From Perca fluviatilis (Eukaryota; Chordata; Actinopteri; Perciformes; Percidae): a DNA stretch of 64,000 nt. Below are positions 63,514 to 64,000 of this stretch, piece by piece. Position numbers and translations under genes: made by a program. Each line of letters starts with the position of its first letter. Within the stretch, counting starts at the first letter, position 1. The notes below the pieces were generated by a model, which saw only the letters and a program-made list of their open reading frames with translations, had not been told where the DNA came from and did no database searches. The stretch spans positions 25,169,082-25,233,081 of the forward strand of contig NC_053133.1 in NCBI RefSeq assembly GCF_010015445.1, read 5' to 3'.

Positions 63514-64000
63514 CATACGACCATATAAGCCGTTTATTCGTACCCTCTAATAGCATTTCATAAATTAGCGCCCCCTAAAGCCGCCTACACATGATCCGCG
63601 GTAAAACCGTTCTGCGCTGGCCGTTCTATAGTTTTCCTGTGGGGAGGAAATACGACCCCTTATCTAAACGGGTGAATGTAACGGTCGCGGTTGTAAACAC
63701 ATCCTTAACATCGTGAAACTGTTGCAGTTTGGTTATGTTTAGGCACCAAAACAACTTCGTTAAGTTCAGAAAAAGATGGTGGTTCAGGTTTAAATCAGAC
63801 GTTACTTCCCTTCGTAGCTTCGTTTTGTAGTATATGTGGTACAACTTTGCTCTATTCTTGTTCTGTTAAGAGCCTATATGGAATTTGCTCTCTGAAGATT
63901 TACGACTTTACCTTATGTCTCGGTTAGAGACCTATATGGGCTTTGTTCTATTCTTGCTTTCTACCCCCCACATAACTACATCTTATGTTACACCACGCCA
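63514..64000. other. Right edge, no gene recognised
   Basis: AT-rich sequence upstream of the receptor gene. Short open frames have no recognisable domain. Confidence 0.5.

Overview
The window is genomic DNA of a bony fish, most likely a percomorph teleost. It has long-intron vertebrate genes with GT-AG splice sites, very many (CA)n/(TG)n microsatellites, and dense small DNA transposons of teleost type (hAT-like with 8-bp target duplications, and TTAA-flanked MITEs). It also holds L1- and L2-like LINE fragments and a tRNA-derived SINE. There is no sign of bacterial or viral genome organisation.

Three protein-coding genes lie on the minus strand. From right to left they are: (1) a complete ten-exon Cys-loop GABA receptor subunit of the rho class (60038 to 30395, 471 aa predicted); (2) a complete larp4b, La-related protein 4B (leader exon near 28405-28530, coding 26136 to 14303, 590 aa predicted); (3) the first coding exon of dip2c (10110 to 10032), whose remaining exons lie beyond the left edge, so positions 1-10031 are dip2c intron 1. 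The dip2c/larp4b neighbourhood and shared orientation match human 10p15.3 as I recall it. I derived exon borders by hand from splice consensus, reading-frame phase and family similarity; every junction keeps phase.

The most unusual gene-level feature is a 982-codon open exon (25026-22081) inside larp4b intron 2, on the same strand. It starts with a dual-acylation N-terminus (MGCCFSKEL), has a strong start context and a splice acceptor 10 bases upstream. It ends at a GTAAGT donor in the phase needed to join the shared larp4b exon 3. This suggests an alternative first coding exon giving a membrane-anchored LARP4B of about 1541 aa. The exon cannot be used as a cassette after the MTSDQ exon because that order meets a stop at once.

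In the receptor gene, exons 2, 5 and 6 have splice sites abutting or built from microsatellites. Two introns hold MITEs whose interiors have expanded into minisatellites (46-bp unit, about 25 copies; 58-bp unit, 10 copies). A homologous inverted pair in introns 2 and 5 brackets exons 3-5. The rest is mostly intronic or intergenic sequence filled with interspersed repeats.

Functionally the genes are unrelated: a GABA-gated chloride channel subunit, a poly(A)-binding-protein-associated mRNA-stabilising factor, and a DIP2-family protein with adenylate-forming domains.
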